Assembly (NCBI RefSeq): GCF_030408775.1
Contig: NZ_CP047210.1
Coordinates: 1,736,001-1,800,000 of the forward strand
DNA length: 64,000 nucleotides
Reading direction: 5' to 3'
Source of the DNA: Corynebacterium fournieri
Lineage (GTDB): Bacteria > Actinomycetota > Actinomycetes > Mycobacteriales > Mycobacteriaceae
Shown: positions 53,960 to 63,798 of the stretch, piece by piece
Position numbering within the stretch: position 1 is the first letter of the stretch
How the letters are laid out: every line of letters begins with the position of its first letter
Notes under the pieces: generated by a model
Told to the model about the DNA's origin: nothing
Database searches by the model: none
The model's input: only the letters and a program-made list of their open reading frames with translations
Made by a program: the position numbers and the translations under genes

Positions 53960-54760
53960 CTACTGGGTAGATTCCCGAGAAGAAAAGACAACCGACAGGC
54001 CAATGGCGCCGGGTCCGGTGTGGACCGCGAGGACGTCGACAAGCGGCTCGCACATCACCCGCGAGCCCTCCGGCAGCTGGGACTCAAGCGATGACGCCAG
54101 CTGGTCAGCCGCCTCCTCGGCGTCCGCGTGCTGGATCGCCGCGAAGACCGGCTGGCCGCCGGCACGCTCCACCACCAGCTCCGTGAGCTTGGCAAACGCC
54201 TTCGACTGGGTGCGGGTTTTGCCGGCGAGTTCCAGCTTGCCGTCGTGGATGCGCAAAATCGGCTTGTTGGCCAGAAGCGCCGCGGACAGCACGGCGGTGC
54301 CGGTGGGCAGGCGGCCGGACTTGCGCAGGTCGTCGAGCTGGTGCAGGTATACCCACGTCTCGGAGCGGGCGAGTGTGGACTTTGCCATCTCCTCGCACGC
54401 GGCCAAATCCCCGCCCTCCTGCGCCACGGTGGCGGCGGCCATGGCGGCCGCGCCGATAGTCATCCCAGCGGCGTCCGTCTCCACCACGCGCACCGTGCCG
54501 GGAAACACCCCGGAGGCGGCCACGGCGGCGGACCAGGTGGACGACAGCGCCTTGGACAAGTGCAGCGCCACCACCCCGTCGTCGTCGCCGCGCTCGAGCT
54601 GGCGCGCGTAGCAGGCGGCCAGCTCCAACGATGACAGCCCGGAGGTGCCCTTCTCCTCGCCGGTGCCCATCACGTGCATGTCCGCGACCGTGATGTCCAG
54701 CTCGCGCACAACCTCAGCGGGCAGGCCGGCGGACGAATCCACCACCACGCGTACCGCCAT
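53960..54760 (-). CDS. DegV-family fatty-acid-binding protein
   Basis: This 266-aa protein starts MAVRVVVDSSAGLPAEVV, the DegV family opening, and has the mid-segment LHLSKALSSTWSAA and the hinge QLDDLRKSGRLPTGTAVLSA. DegV/FakB proteins hold a fatty acid, in some bacteria for phosphorylation by a FakA kinase. No fakA gene is visible in the window. The ATG directly abuts the stop of the upstream phosphatase gene. The position by rsfS and gpgP matches the mycobacterial order (Rv2417c). Confidence 0.9.
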   Translation of the reverse strand: MAVRVVVDSSAGLPAEVVRELDITVADMHVMGTGEEKGTSGLSSLELAACYARQLERGDDDGVVALHLSKALSSTWSAAVAASGVFPGTVRVVETDAAGMTIGAAAMAAATVAQEGGDLAACEEMAKSTLARSETWVYLHQLDDLRKSGRLPTGTAVLSAALLANKPILRIHDGKLELAGKTRTQSKAFAKLTELVVERAGGQPVFAAIQHADAEEAADQLASSLESQLPEGSRVMCEPLVDVLAVHTGPGAIGLSVVFSSRESTQ

Positions 54761-55393
54761 TTAGTTCAGCCCCCGGTTCCAGGCTTCCAGGAACCAGCGA
54801 GTCTCCGTCGGCTCGTCCAACCGCGGCATCGCCACAAGCCGGGCGGTGTTGGCGTTGCCGAGCCCCTTGATCGCCGGGTACTGCGCCACCACGAAGCCGA
54901 GCAGCGAGGCGGTCAACGCGGCGATCGTGCCGCCGTGGGAGACCAACAGCACCGCAGAGTTGTCCCACTCGTCGTAGTCGCGCATGAGCTCGTCCACCAC
55001 TGCACGGGAGCGCTCGGCGACCTGCAGCCGGCTTTCGCCGCGCGGCGGTGCCCACGAGGCGTCCGTGCGCCACACGGCGCGCGCCCCTTCGTGCGCCGAG
55101 TCCACTTCGTTGTGGGTTTTGCCCTGCCACTCGCCCAGGTGCGTCTCGCGCAGGCGCTCGTCCACGCCCACAGGCAGCCCCAAATCCGCAGCCACAACCT
55201 CCGCCGTGTTTTTCGCGCGCATCAGGTCGGAGGAAACGATCTTGGAAATGCCCAGGTCGAGCAGTTCTTTGGCCGCCGCGTGCGCTTGGTCCACGCCGCG
55301 CTGGGACAGCACGGTGTCCAATTGTCCCTGCATACGCGAGGTGGCGTTGTATTCCGTCTCGCCGTGGCGCAGCAGGATTAAGCGTCGTTGCAT
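54761..55393 (-). CDS. gpgP: Histidine phosphatase, glucosyl-3-phosphoglycerate phosphatase-like
   Basis: This 210-aa phosphoglycerate-mutase-fold phosphatase has the catalytic RHG motif in LILLRHGETEYN (His11 or thereabouts) and the second His in VLLVSHGGTIAAL. In mycobacteria the gene next to rsfS (Rv2419c) is GpgP, which dephosphorylates glucosyl-3-phosphoglycerate during methylglucose lipopolysaccharide synthesis. The same order here (rsfS, phosphatase, degV) supports an orthologue. A generic phosphatase remains possible, because the methylglucose pathway is not certain in this organism. Confidence 0.8.
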   Translation of the reverse strand: MQRRLILLRHGETEYNATSRMQGQLDTVLSQRGVDQAHAAAKELLDLGISKIVSSDLMRAKNTAEVVAADLGLPVGVDERLRETHLGEWQGKTHNEVDSAHEGARAVWRTDASWAPPRGESRLQVAERSRAVVDELMRDYDEWDNSAVLLVSHGGTIAALTASLLGFVVAQYPAIKGLGNANTARLVAMPRLDEPTETRWFLEAWNRGLN

Positions 55394-55402
55394 GCGCAGG
55401 GC

Positions 55403-55876
55403 CTAGTACTCGTCGTCGGCGACAGCCGGGCCCTCGCCCGCCAGGGGCAGGTCCTCGAGCTGCTGGGCCTCGCGCATCTCCGCCTCGTTGCCGAAGGTGG
55501 CGGGGCGCTCGTAGGGATCGAGGCCCTCGACCTCGATGGCCGGGCAGTCCGCGTACAGGCGGTCCAGGCCGTAGAACTCGCGCTCCGCGTCGCGCTGGAT
55601 GTGCACGACGAAGTTGCCGTAGTCCAGCAGCACCCAGCGGTTCTCGCGGTTGCCTTCGCGGCGCTTCGGCTCCACGCCGAGCTCGGTCAGGTCGTCCTCG
55701 ACCTCCTGGACGATGGCGCCGACCTGGCGTTCATTGTCCGCCGAGACGATGACGAACACGTCGGTGATGGCCATGACGCCTGCGACGTCGATGACGGCGA
55801 TGTTCTTGCCAAGCTTCTCGTCGGCCGCCTTGGCGGCTACCTTGGCCCGGTCGATGGAGATCTGCGGAGCGGTCAA
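55403..55876 (-). CDS. rsfS: Ribosomal silencing factor RsfS
   Basis: RsfS binds L14 and keeps the ribosomal subunits apart during starvation. The 157-aa protein shows the DUF143 core: DEKLGKNIAVIDVAGVMAIT, then ENRWVLLDYGNFVVHIQRDA and FYGLDRLYAD. The start is a TTG at 55876, giving an N-terminus M-TAPQISIDRAKVA. It is favoured by GAAGGG eight bases upstream and by the lack of a nearby ATG in agreement with the family. The C-terminal tail of about 45 residues is acidic and longer than in Escherichia coli. Confidence 0.92.
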   Translation of the reverse strand: MTAPQISIDRAKVAAKAADEKLGKNIAVIDVAGVMAITDVFVIVSADNERQVGAIVQEVEDDLTELGVEPKRREGNRENRWVLLDYGNFVVHIQRDAEREFYGLDRLYADCPAIEVEGLDPYERPATFGNEAEMREAQQLEDLPLAGEGPAVADDEY

Positions 55877-55946
55877 GTGGGAAACCCTTCGTTGGTTATG
55901 CGGACAGACTTCGCCATTGTCCCACGACACAGCCCGGTCGTGCTAG

Positions 55947-56567
55947 TTAGGCGTAGAGGCGGTTCTTGGCGATGTACTGCACCACCCCGTCCGGCACCAG
56001 GTACCACACGGGGCGCCCCTCGGCGGCGCGGGCGCGGCAGTCGGTGGACGAGATGGCCATCGCGGGGATCTCCACCAGGTGCACGCGCCGCTGAATGTCC
56101 GCGGGCAGCATGTCCTCGCGCAGCTCGTAGCCCGGGCGGGTCACGCCGACGAACTCCGCGAGCTGGAACATCTCCTCCCAGTCGTGCCAGGACATGATGG
56201 AGGCCAGTGCGTCAGCGCCGGTGATGAAGTACAGGTCCTCGTCGGGGAACTGCTCGCGCAGGTCCCGCAGCGTGTCGATGGTGTAGGTCGGACCGTCACG
56301 GTCGATGTCCACGCGCGAGACGGAAAACCGCGGGTTTGAGGCGGTGGCGATCACGGTCATCAGGTAGCGGTCTTCCGCCGGGCTGATGGTTTTGCCCGCC
56401 TTCTGCCACGGCTGTCCGGTGGGCACGAAGATGACCTCGTCCAGGTTGAACCGGTCTGCCACCTCGCTCGCGGCGACCAGGTGGCCGTGGTGGATCGGGT
56501 CGAAGGTGCCACCCATGACTCCGATGCGCCGTGCCCTGTCCAGGGAGGCGGCGTAGTGGTCGCTCAT
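55947..56567 (-). CDS. nadD: Nicotinate-nucleotide adenylyltransferase
   Basis: NadD converts nicotinate mononucleotide and ATP to deamido-NAD in NAD synthesis. The 206-aa protein has the nucleotidyltransferase motif [12 protein letters not shown] at about 19-30 and the C-terminal ISSTDCR (ISSTxxR type). Adenine-site segments include [12 protein letters not shown]. The ATG is four bases after the stop of an upstream small membrane-protein gene, and rsfS follows by 70 bp. This arrangement is conserved. Confidence 0.96.
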   Translation of the reverse strand: MSDHYAASLDRARRIGVMGGTFDPIHHGHLVAASEVADRFNLDEVIFVPTGQPWQKAGKTISPAEDRYLMTVIATASNPRFSVSRVDIDRDGPTYTIDTLRDLREQFPDEDLYFITGADALASIMSWHDWEEMFQLAEFVGVTRPGYELREDMLPADIQRRVHLVEIPAMAISSTDCRARAAEGRPVWYLVPDGVVQYIAKNRLYA

Positions 56568-56571
56568 CGGG

Positions 56572-56979
56572 CTACCTCACCTGCGGCAACGGGATGATGT
56601 TCACGTTCTCAATGAACAGCAGGCCGGCGCCAAAGATGAGCGCCAGCAGCGCGCCGACGACGCCGACGGCGGCACCGATGCCCAGCTCGTCCCGGGTATC
56701 GTCCGCCCACTTTTTGGGCAGGCCGTCCGAGCCAATGCTCGAGGACTGCGACACCTGCTCCTCCTTGCACACCTGCTTGCCGTTTTTCATTACCGGCAGC
56801 GGCTTGCCGTCCGCGCCGTAGATCGGCTTGCCGTCCTCGTCGACCTCCCACTCGCAGGTTTTTTCCACCACCACGCGCTGCGTGGAGTCGCGTTTGATGG
56901 TCTGCGCCTGCGCGGGGGCGGCGCACAGCGCGACGGCGCAGGTGGTTGCAGCGGCGGTAGTCCTGATGAGGTGTTTCAT
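56572..56979 (-). CDS. Small exported membrane protein, unknown
   Basis: This 135-aa protein starts with a signal peptide ([20 protein letters not shown], ending AQA near residue 25). A polar external region with two Cys ([11 protein letters not shown] and KQVCKEEQ) may form a disulfide. One C-terminal membrane helix follows ([22 protein letters not shown]). It overlaps the upstream cutinase stop by one base (TAATG) and sits four bases before nadD. I cannot name the family. The tight coupling to the cutinase gene suggests a related role. Confidence 0.82.
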   Translation of the reverse strand: MKHLIRTTAAATTCAVALCAAPAQAQTIKRDSTQRVVVEKTCEWEVDEDGKPIYGADGKPLPVMKNGKQVCKEEQVSQSSSIGSDGLPKKWADDTRDELGIGAAVGVVGALLALIFGAGLLFIENVNIIPLPQVR

Positions 56980-57917
56980 TATCCGTAGCGTACCTGATCC
57001 ACGAACCGGCCAAACGCGTCGGAGACCTGGTTATCCCAGCGCGAGGGCCAGCGGAAGTAGCGCGCGTGGTTGCCGCCAGTGGGCTGAGAAGCCTGCAGCG
57101 TCTGCACGGACAGGTCGCACACTGCGTCCTGCGGCAGGCAGTAGTTCACGCGGTTGCGCGTCGCCCCAGCCGTCTTGCTGTTGAACGGCAGCAGGCCCAG
57201 CATGCCGCCCGCGCCGCCGCCGGGCACGCCCACGGTGGACCAGTCGCCCGGCGCGGTGTTCGGGTTGCCGAAGTAGACCACGCCGGCGAGCTGGCCGCGG
57301 CGGGCGAGCTCACGTTCGTGTTCCAGCAGAATCATCGCGCCCTGCGAGTAGCCGGACAGGATGTACTTCGGGCGGCATCCGGTTGCCGCCTGGTAGTCGT
57401 TGATCATCTGCATCACGCCGCCGCGGCCGATCTGCACGGAGTCCAGGAACTGGCTCCCAGCGCGGCGGGCGGTGAGGAACACCGGGCTGGCCCACTGGAT
57501 AGCCAGGCCGAGCGCCTGCAGCAGCGTGGACGGCACAGCCACCTCGGGCACGTCGTACTCCGGGAAGGTCGCCGGGTAGTAGCGCGGCTCCAGGCCGATG
57601 ACCTCCACGTCCTTCATCAGAGAGTTGCCGCCGTGGGTGGCGGTGTAGCGGCGCTCCGCGTGCTGCAGGAAGGCGCGGATGGTCTCCGCCTCCCAGCCAT
57701 TGGAGGTCCACGGTGCGGCCCACGAGTACTTCGTGGGGTAGATCTGGTTGTTCTGGCCGGAGCCGCGCGCGGCGATCACTGCAACGGCCGGGCAGCGGGT
57801 TTGCGCCTGGGCTTCTTCAACGGGAGCGACGGGGGTGACAGTGGCCGTGACTGCGGTGGCGACGGCGGTGGCGAGCAGGCCAAAGCGGGCGCGCCAGGAG
57901 GTCCGGGATTTTTTCAC
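56979..57917 (-). CDS. Cutinase-family secreted hydrolase
   Basis: The 312-aa protein has a signal peptide (about residues 1-38, ending AQA) and the cutinase alpha/beta-hydrolase fold. Typical segments are VIAARGSGQNN at the oxyanion region and the nucleophile elbow GYSQG in YILSGYSQGAMILL. Then come CDLSVQTL (catalytic Asp after a Cys) and a late His in GGNHARYF. Paired cysteines are present, as in other cutinases. In mycolata such enzymes hydrolyse lipids or mycolate esters of the cell envelope. The gene is coupled to a small membrane-protein gene and lies between proA and nadD. Confidence 0.88.
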   Translation of the reverse strand: MKKSRTSWRARFGLLATAVATAVTATVTPVAPVEEAQAQTRCPAVAVIAARGSGQNNQIYPTKYSWAAPWTSNGWEAETIRAFLQHAERRYTATHGGNSLMKDVEVIGLEPRYYPATFPEYDVPEVAVPSTLLQALGLAIQWASPVFLTARRAGSQFLDSVQIGRGGVMQMINDYQAATGCRPKYILSGYSQGAMILLEHERELARRGQLAGVVYFGNPNTAPGDWSTVGVPGGGAGGMLGLLPFNSKTAGATRNRVNYCLPQDAVCDLSVQTLQASQPTGGNHARYFRWPSRWDNQVSDAFGRFVDQVRYG

Positions 57918-57926
57918 GCGGATAGA

Positions 57927-59213
57927 CTAGCGCACCTGTCCTGTACCTTCCAGGATCCATTTCGTGGTGGTCAGCTCCGGCAGCGCCATCGGTCCGCGCG
58001 CGTGCAATTTCTGGGTGGAGATGCCGATCTCCGCGCCCATGCCGTACTGCTCGCCGTCCGTGAACGCCGTCGACGCGTTGAGTACGACGGCGGCGGCGTC
58101 GACCCCGTCGGCGAAACGTCGCAAAGCATCTGCGTCTTGCGCCGCAATCGCTTCCGTGTGGCCGCTGGAATAGCGCGTGATGTGGGCGATTGCGCCCTCG
58201 ACACCGTCCACGACCGCGCTGGCGATGTCCATGCTGAGGTACTCCTCAGCGAAGTCAGCCTCCGTGGCGGGGGCTACTTCCGCACCAAACGCAGCATGCT
58301 TTGCGACGTCTCCGTGCACCACAACCCCCGCCTTCTGCAACGCGGAGACAACCGCTTGCTTGTCGGCGTCCGCGAGGCCTGCGTCTAAAAGCACCGTTTC
58401 CGTGGCGTTGCACACGCTGACCCGGCGCGTCTTTCCGTTGAGCAGCATCGCAATCGCCTTGTCCAGGTCCGCGGAGGCGTCGATGTAGAAGTGGCAGTTG
58501 CCCGTGCCCGTTTCGATGGTGGGCACGGTCGCGCCGGTGACCACCGCCTCGATCAATCGCGCGCTGCCGCGCGGGATCACCACATCCACCAGCCCGCGGG
58601 CGGTGATGAGGTCCTGGACCGAATCGTGCGTCTCGCACGGCAACAGCTGCACCGCCTCGCGCGGCAAACCGTGGGCAGCGAGGGTGTCCTGCAGCACCTC
58701 CACCAGCTTCTTGTTGGAGTGCCGCGCCGTTTTGGACCCTCGCAGAAGGGCTACGTTGCCCGACTTCAGGGCCAGCCCGAAGGCGTCGACAGTGACGTTC
58801 GGGCGGGCCTCGTAGACCATGCCCATCACACCCAGCGGCACGCGCACCTGCTTCATCTGAATGCCGTTGGGCAGCGTGCGACCGGTGAGCACCTCCCCCA
58901 CCGGGTCCTGCAGGCTGGCCACCTGGCGCAGGCCGTCGGCGATGCCTTCGATGCGGCCAGCATCTAACGCCAGGCGGTCCAGCACCGACTCCACCAGGCC
59001 GGCTTCCCGGCCCGCCTCCAGGTCCTGCTGGTTAACCTGCAGGACCTCGTCTACGCGCTTTGTAAGCGCCTCGGCTGCGCGGTAAAGCACCGCGTCCTTG
59101 GCCGGGGTGGGCAGCGCCGCAACCTCGGGCGCCACTTCCTTTGCGCGGCGGGCCTTTGCCAGCACCTCCGCGCGTTCGGCTGCACGATCCAAGTCAGTTT
59201 GCTGCGCACTCAT
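57927..59213 (-). CDS. proA: Gamma-glutamyl phosphate reductase
   Basis: ProA makes glutamate semialdehyde in proline synthesis, using NADPH. The 428-aa protein is of the aldehyde dehydrogenase superfamily, with the ProA segments [20 protein letters not shown] and [10 protein letters not shown]. The likely catalytic Cys is in [15 protein letters not shown], and [15 protein letters not shown] is at the C-terminus. It is separated from proB by one dehydrogenase gene, as in C. glutamicum. The next gene upstream ends 41 bp before its start. Confidence 0.96.
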   Translation of the reverse strand: MSAQQTDLDRAAERAEVLAKARRAKEVAPEVAALPTPAKDAVLYRAAEALTKRVDEVLQVNQQDLEAGREAGLVESVLDRLALDAGRIEGIADGLRQVASLQDPVGEVLTGRTLPNGIQMKQVRVPLGVMGMVYEARPNVTVDAFGLALKSGNVALLRGSKTARHSNKKLVEVLQDTLAAHGLPREAVQLLPCETHDSVQDLITARGLVDVVIPRGSARLIEAVVTGATVPTIETGTGNCHFYIDASADLDKAIAMLLNGKTRRVSVCNATETVLLDAGLADADKQAVVSALQKAGVVVHGDVAKHAAFGAEVAPATEADFAEEYLSMDIASAVVDGVEGAIAHITRYSSGHTEAIAAQDADALRRFADGVDAAAVVLNASTAFTDGEQYGMGAEIGISTQKLHARGPMALPELTTTKWILEGTGQVR

Positions 59214-59254
59214 GCGGCAATCCTAGCCTCATACACCGGCCTCAGTACCCGGTC

Positions 59255-60163
59255 TCAGTACCCGGTCTTTACGTCGACCTCGGTGGACATTGTTTCACCG
59301 GCCTCGAACAGCTCCCAGTTCTTCGCAGCCAGGCCGCCGATGCGGCGCAGCGTAAACCTCGGGATGTTGGCCACGTGCGGGGTGATCACGCAGTTGTCCA
59401 GGTCCCATAGCTCATGGTCAGCGGGCAGCGGCTCGGGCTCTGTGACGTCGAGGCCGGCGCCCCGAAGGGTGCCGCTCCCAAGCGCCTGGGTGAGCGCTTC
59501 AGTGTCCACGAGCGGACCGCGCCCCACGTTGACAATCACAGCGCTGTCGCGCATTTTCGCGATCGTCTCCGCGTTGACCATGTGGCGGGTTTCCTCCGTC
59601 AACGGGGTGAGCAGGACAAAGTAGTCGTGCTCGGCCCACACCTCGTCGGAAAGCGTGACGGTACGGTCCGCGCCCTCGACAGGGTTGCCGGAACGGTTCA
59701 CCGCAGTGACCTCCATGCCAAACGGCTCGAGGAAGCGGATCAGCGTTTTGCCGATGCCGCCCGCGCCGATCAGCGCCAGCTTCTTGTTGTCGAAGAGGTA
59801 CTGCTTCTCTTCGAACAGCTGCGTGTTGTTCCACTGCTCGGTCACGGCTTTAAGGCGGTGTTCGACGGCGAGCAGCAGCGCGAGGGTAGATTCGGCCACG
59901 GTGTCGTCGTAAAGCCCTCCAGCGTTGGCGAAGCGCACACCATTTTTCGAGTGCTTGGCAAAGACGTCCTGCAGGTTCTCCACGCCCGCATAGATAATCT
60001 GGACCACCTTCACGCTTGCCGGCAGCTCATCCGGGAAGTCCTCCGGGCCGCCGCCGAAGACCACCATGTCCGGGTTGTCCTCGAGGCCGACGTGGGTATG
60101 GCCTTTTGCCTCCAGTGCGGCGATCGGCTCGTCTTTGGGCTTGGGCAGGTACGCAAACTTCAT
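59255..60163 (-). CDS. D-isomer-specific 2-hydroxyacid dehydrogenase
   Basis: This 302-aa NAD-dependent oxidoreductase has the Rossmann motif LIGAGGIGKTL near residue 135. The catalytic residues are in order: Arg in NVGRGPLVD, Glu in DVTEPEPL, His in ITPHVAN. The substrate could be a 2-keto acid such as glyoxylate, hydroxypyruvate or phenylpyruvate. Its place between proB and proA is the same as in C. glutamicum, but a role in proline synthesis is not known. The ATG is 18 bp after the proB stop. Confidence 0.9.
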   Translation of the reverse strand: MKFAYLPKPKDEPIAALEAKGHTHVGLEDNPDMVVFGGGPEDFPDELPASVKVVQIIYAGVENLQDVFAKHSKNGVRFANAGGLYDDTVAESTLALLLAVEHRLKAVTEQWNNTQLFEEKQYLFDNKKLALIGAGGIGKTLIRFLEPFGMEVTAVNRSGNPVEGADRTVTLSDEVWAEHDYFVLLTPLTEETRHMVNAETIAKMRDSAVIVNVGRGPLVDTEALTQALGSGTLRGAGLDVTEPEPLPADHELWDLDNCVITPHVANIPRFTLRRIGGLAAKNWELFEAGETMSTEVDVKTGY

Positions 60164-60181
60164 GCCCGCCCAGGGTAGCTG

Positions 60182-61297
60182 CTACAAACGCGAAGCGTAG
60201 TTGGACAGGTAGTCCGCGTGGACCACTGCGCGGTGCTGGTGCTGCGGCAGCTCGCTGGTGGGTTTGCCAACCATAGAGGCGAGCTCCGCGGCGTCGTAGG
60301 CGACCTCGCCGCGGCCCACCGCCACAGAATCGGGCCCCAAAATCTCCACGATGTCGCCGGCGTGGAACTCTCCCTCTACGCCGGTGATCCCGACTGCGAG
60401 CAAACTGGTGCCGCCGCGGGTGACCGCCTCGACGGCGCCTTCGTCCAGGCGCAGGACCCCTTCCGCGTCCGCGGCGTAGAGCGCCCAGAACTTCCAGGCG
60501 TTCAGCCTGCTTTCCGGGCGCGTGTGGAACACCGTGCCCACCTGCGCGGCGTCAAGCGCGTCTTCGATCTTCTCGGTGGCGGTGAGCAGCACCGGCACGC
60601 CGCCACGGGTGGCAAGGCGCGCCGCCGAGACCTTCGCGGCCATGCCGCCGGTGCCGAAGACTCCCCCGTCGCCGGCCTGCACGCCGTGGAGGTCGTTGCC
60701 GGAACGTACTTCGTCGATAAGCTGCGCACCCGGATCAGCCGGGTTCATGTCGTACAGGCCGTCCACGTCCGACAGCAGCACGAGCGCGTCCGCAGAAATC
60801 AGCGTGGCCACGATGGCGGAGAGGCGGTCGTTGTCGCCGAAGCGCATCTCGGAGGTGGCCACGGTGTCGTTTTCGTTGACAATCGGCACCGCCCCCATCT
60901 GGCGCAGGCGGTCGATCGTGCGCTGCGCGTTGCGGGCGCGCTCGCGCGAACCCGCGTCCGACTGGGTGAGCAGCACCTGGCCGGTGGTGCGGCCGTAACG
61001 GGCGAAGGATTCACCCCACGCGCGAGCCAGGTGGATCTGTCCCACCGAAGCGGCCGCCTGCTTCGTAGCCAAATCGCGCGGGCGCGTTTTCAGCCCGAGC
61101 GGCGCCATGCCCGCGGCGATAGCGCCGGAAGAGACCACGATGACGTCGCTGCCCCGCGCGATGCGGTGCTCGATGGCGTCTACGATCCGGTCGATCTTCG
61201 CCGGATCCAGCTCGCCCACCTCGTTGACCAGGGAGCTTGTGCCCAGTTTCACCACAATACGGCGGGCGGAGGCGATCTGTGCGCGCAGGGAAGTCAT
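60182..61297 (-). CDS. proB: Glutamate 5-kinase with PUA domain
   Basis: ProB phosphorylates glutamate in the first step of proline synthesis. The 371-aa protein has the kinase N-terminus ([15 protein letters not shown]), the segment [11 protein letters not shown], and the nucleotide-binding part [21 protein letters not shown]-terminal PUA domain (about 275-371) follows. The enzyme is normally inhibited by proline. An obgE gene lies 60 bp upstream on the same strand. Confidence 0.96.
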   Translation of the reverse strand: MTSLRAQIASARRIVVKLGTSSLVNEVGELDPAKIDRIVDAIEHRIARGSDVIVVSSGAIAAGMAPLGLKTRPRDLATKQAAASVGQIHLARAWGESFARYGRTTGQVLLTQSDAGSRERARNAQRTIDRLRQMGAVPIVNENDTVATSEMRFGDNDRLSAIVATLISADALVLLSDVDGLYDMNPADPGAQLIDEVRSGNDLHGVQAGDGGVFGTGGMAAKVSAARLATRGGVPVLLTATEKIEDALDAAQVGTVFHTRPESRLNAWKFWALYAADAEGVLRLDEGAVEAVTRGGTSLLAVGITGVEGEFHAGDIVEILGPDSVAVGRGEVAYDAAELASMVGKPTSELPQHQHRAVVHADYLSNYASRL

Positions 61298-61357
61298 AGC
61301 CAGTCAGTGTATCGGCCACGCTCCACCGCTTAGCCCCGAGGAGGCCCGGGCGGGGCA

Positions 61358-62863
61358 CTAGCCCTGCCAACGCTCGCGGTCTGCCTCTTCGCCGGTGCCG
61401 TAGTCGTACTCGTCGATCAGGCCGCGGCGGGCCTGCGAGGCGCGCTTGCGCTCCGCCGCAGAGGTGCGGTCCGTGCCACCCAGGCGCGCGTCCTGGCCAC
61501 GGCCGGCCAACGTGGGGTCGCCGCCGATGGAAGGTTCCCAGTCGAAGGAAATCTCGCCGATGGTCACGGTGTCGCCCTCGTGCGCGCCCTGCTTGCGCAG
61601 CATCTCCTCCACACCGGCCTTGTTCAGGCGGTCGGACAGGTAGCCCACGGCCTCGTCGTTTTCGAAGTCGGTCTGGCGCACCCAGCGCTCCACCTTCTCG
61701 CCGGTGACCAGCCAGCCCTCCGGGTACATCGGGTCGCGCACGACCTCCACACCGGCATCATCGCGGCTGCGACCGACGAAGTTGGGGCGGATGACCTGCG
61801 GTTCGTCGGCAGGCATGCTGCGGCGCTTTTTGCGCGAGCGCTTCACAATGTCCCACATGGCCCACTTCAGCTCATCGAGCCCTTCGCGGGTGGCCGTGGA
61901 GATCATGAACACCGGCCAGCCGAACTTCTCCTCGATGTCGCCGCGCAAGAACTCCGCGAGCTCCTTCGCCTCCGGCACATCCATCTTGTTCAGCACCACC
62001 AGGCGGGGGCGCTCGCGCAGATCGCCCAGGCCCGAATCCATGTCCAACGCGTCAGCGTAGGAGTCCAGTTCGTGCTCGAGCGCCTCAATATCGGAGATCG
62101 GGTCGCGCCCAGGCTCCATCGTCGCCACATCAACGATATGGGCCAGCACCGCGGTGCGCTCGATGTGGCGCAAGAAGTCGAGGCCGAGGCCCTTGCCCTC
62201 GCTGGCGCCCGGGATCAGGCCCGGCACATCCGCGATGGTGAACGTGTCGTGGCCGACGTTGACCACACCCAGGTTCGGCGCGAGCGTGGTAAACGGGTAG
62301 TCCGCGATCTTCGGTTTCGCCGCGGAGAGCACGGAGATCAGCGAGGACTTGCCGGCGGACGGGAACCCCACCAGGCCCACGTCCGCCATCGACTTCAGCT
62401 CCAGGATCAGATCGTGCGCCTCCCCCGGCTCGCCTTTGAGTGCGAAGCCGGGCGCTTTGCGCTTCGCCGTGGCCAAGGCGGCGTTGCCCAGGCCGCCGAA
62501 ACCGCCCTCCGCCGCGATGAAGCGGGTGCCCGGCACCGTCAGGTCCGCCAGCACCTCTCCGTCCTCGCTGCGCACAACCGTGCCCACCGGCACCTCAAGC
62601 ACCAAGTCCTCTCCGCGGGCGCCGTTGCGCCAGTCACCTGCGCCGTTCGCGCCGCGCTGCGATTTCAGGTGCGGGCGGTACTGGAAGTCCAGAAGGGTGT
62701 GCACCTGGGTGGACACTTCGAGGACGATATCGCCGCCGTGCCCGCCGTTGCCGCCGTCCGGGCCGCCGAGCGGCTTGAACTTCTCGCGGTGGACGGAGGC
62801 GCAGCCGTGGCCGCCGTCGCCTGCTTGCAGGTGCAGGGTGGCGCGATCAACGAATTGGGCCAT
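61358..62863 (-). CDS. obgE: Obg GTPase (CgtA)
   Basis: ObgE is an essential GTPase in 50S assembly and stress response. The 501-aa protein has the Gly-rich Obg fold (residues 1-158, with [15 protein letters not shown] and [10 protein letters not shown]). The G domain follows, with G1 GFPSAGKSS near 168, switch region [12 protein letters not shown]3 DVPGLI and G4 [10 protein letters not shown]-terminal OCT domain completes it. The ATG at 62863 gives the standard [15 protein letters not shown] start. It lies downstream of rpmA but behind a terminator, so read-through or its own promoter is needed. Confidence 0.96.
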   Translation of the reverse strand: MAQFVDRATLHLQAGDGGHGCASVHREKFKPLGGPDGGNGGHGGDIVLEVSTQVHTLLDFQYRPHLKSQRGANGAGDWRNGARGEDLVLEVPVGTVVRSEDGEVLADLTVPGTRFIAAEGGFGGLGNAALATAKRKAPGFALKGEPGEAHDLILELKSMADVGLVGFPSAGKSSLISVLSAAKPKIADYPFTTLAPNLGVVNVGHDTFTIADVPGLIPGASEGKGLGLDFLRHIERTAVLAHIVDVATMEPGRDPISDIEALEHELDSYADALDMDSGLGDLRERPRLVVLNKMDVPEAKELAEFLRGDIEEKFGWPVFMISTATREGLDELKWAMWDIVKRSRKKRRSMPADEPQVIRPNFVGRSRDDAGVEVVRDPMYPEGWLVTGEKVERWVRQTDFENDEAVGYLSDRLNKAGVEEMLRKQGAHEGDTVTIGEISFDWEPSIGGDPTLAGRGQDARLGGTDRTSAAERKRASQARRGLIDEYDYGTGEEADRERWQG

Positions 62864-62906
62864 GGTGGGTTTGCCGCCTTTCTTTAAGACACGGACGATG
62901 ATATGC

Positions 62907-62943
62907 AAAAAGCGCCGTCGGCCCGAATGGACCGGCGGCGCCG
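62907..62943 (-). terminator. Intrinsic terminator after rpmA
   Basis: On the minus strand a stem with arms GCGCCGCCGG and CCGACGGCGC (62941-62932 with 62921-62912, one G-U wobble) has a 10-nt loop and is followed by TTTTT. It starts 14 bp after the rpmA stop. It separates rplU-rpmA from obgE. Confidence 0.8.
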
Positions 62944-62954
62944 TTAACGCGCGG

Positions 62955-63287
62955 TTACGCGGTGGCGGTTGCCTCTTCGTCGACAACGCCTGCTGCCTCA
63001 GCCTGCTCGAGGACCTCGGAAGCGACACCGGCGCCATCGGCCGGGACGATGTTGACGATGCGGCGCTTGCGCTTGATGCCGAACTGGACGGAGCCAGCGG
63101 TCAGCGCGAACAGCGTGTCGTCGCCGCCGCGGCCGACGTTGTCGCCCGGGTGGAACTTGGTGCCGCGCTGGCGGACGAGGATCTCGCCGGCCTTGACCTG
63201 CTGGCCGCCGAAGCGCTTCACACCGAGGCGCTTGGACTCAGAGTCACGACCGTTCGAGGAGCTGGATGCACCCTTCTTGTGTGCCAT
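62955..63287 (-). CDS. rpmA: 50S ribosomal protein L27 with long C-terminal tail
   Basis: L27 lies near the peptidyl-transferase centre. The core has the family start [40 protein letters not shown] and the ending RRIVNIVP near residue 83. The protein is 110 aa, about 22 residues longer than usual; the extra tail is acidic and alanine-rich (ending EEATATA). The N-terminus has no Firmicutes-type cleaved extension. It follows rplU by 20 bp and is closed by a terminator. Confidence 0.97.
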   Translation of the reverse strand: MAHKKGASSSSNGRDSESKRLGVKRFGGQQVKAGEILVRQRGTKFHPGDNVGRGGDDTLFALTAGSVQFGIKRKRRIVNIVPADGAGVASEVLEQAEAAGVVDEEATATA

Positions 63288-63307
63288 TGTTCAAATTCTC
63301 CTAGTGG

Positions 63308-63613
63308 TTACTTGATGCCGGTGATCTTAACGGTGGTCTGCGGCTGGCGGTGGCCCTGGCGAACCTTGTAGCCGGTCTTGTTCTTGTACTTCAGAATGTC
63401 GACCTTCTTGCCCTTGCCGTGCTCAACGATCTCCGCTTCCACGGACACCTTGGACAGGGCGTCGGCACCGGAGGTGACGTCTGCGCCATCAACGAGAAGG
63501 ACCGGGGTGAGTTCGACCTTGTCGCCTGCTTCACCCTCAAGCTTCTCGACCTTGACGAGGTCGCCCTCGGCAACCTTGTACTGCTTGCCGCCGGTCTTGA
63601 CGATCGCGTACAT
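63308..63613 (-). CDS. rplU: 50S ribosomal protein L21
   Basis: This 101-aa L21 starts [20 protein letters not shown] and ends with the conserved [15 protein letters not shown]. It binds 23S rRNA. It is the first gene of the rplU-rpmA unit and is preceded by a structured region that may be an L21-type leader. The next gene upstream is the end of an RNase E/G gene. Confidence 0.98.
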   Translation of the reverse strand: MYAIVKTGGKQYKVAEGDLVKVEKLEGEAGDKVELTPVLLVDGADVTSGADALSKVSVEAEIVEHGKGKKVDILKYKNKTGYKVRQGHRQPQTTVKITGIK

Positions 63614-63798
63614 AGAGGGTTACCCCTTATCTCTACTCGCCCGCCCCCGGCATGCACGGGGGCGGAAATGGAACAGTTTGAGCGCTTCGGGGCCCATCGT
63701 GAGCCTGCCGTGCCCGCATGCGTAGGCAACGAGGCGGCACGCCCCGAAACAGCGACTCGGCAAGACTACACCGGCACCTCGCGTTTTTCCAAACCGCG
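63614..63798 (-). promoter_or_regulatory. Structured leader of rplU (possible L21 leader)
   Basis: The 185-bp gap before rplU shows two strong pairings. The first is a hairpin with arms CCGCCCCC and GGGGGCGG (63641-63648 with 63658-63665), 27 bp before the ATG. The second is a long-range pairing TTCGGGGC/GCCCCGAA (63686-63693 with 63741-63748) enclosing a GC-rich loop. L21 leaders that bind the protein are known in other bacteria. One of the hairpins could instead end rne transcription. Confidence 0.45.
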
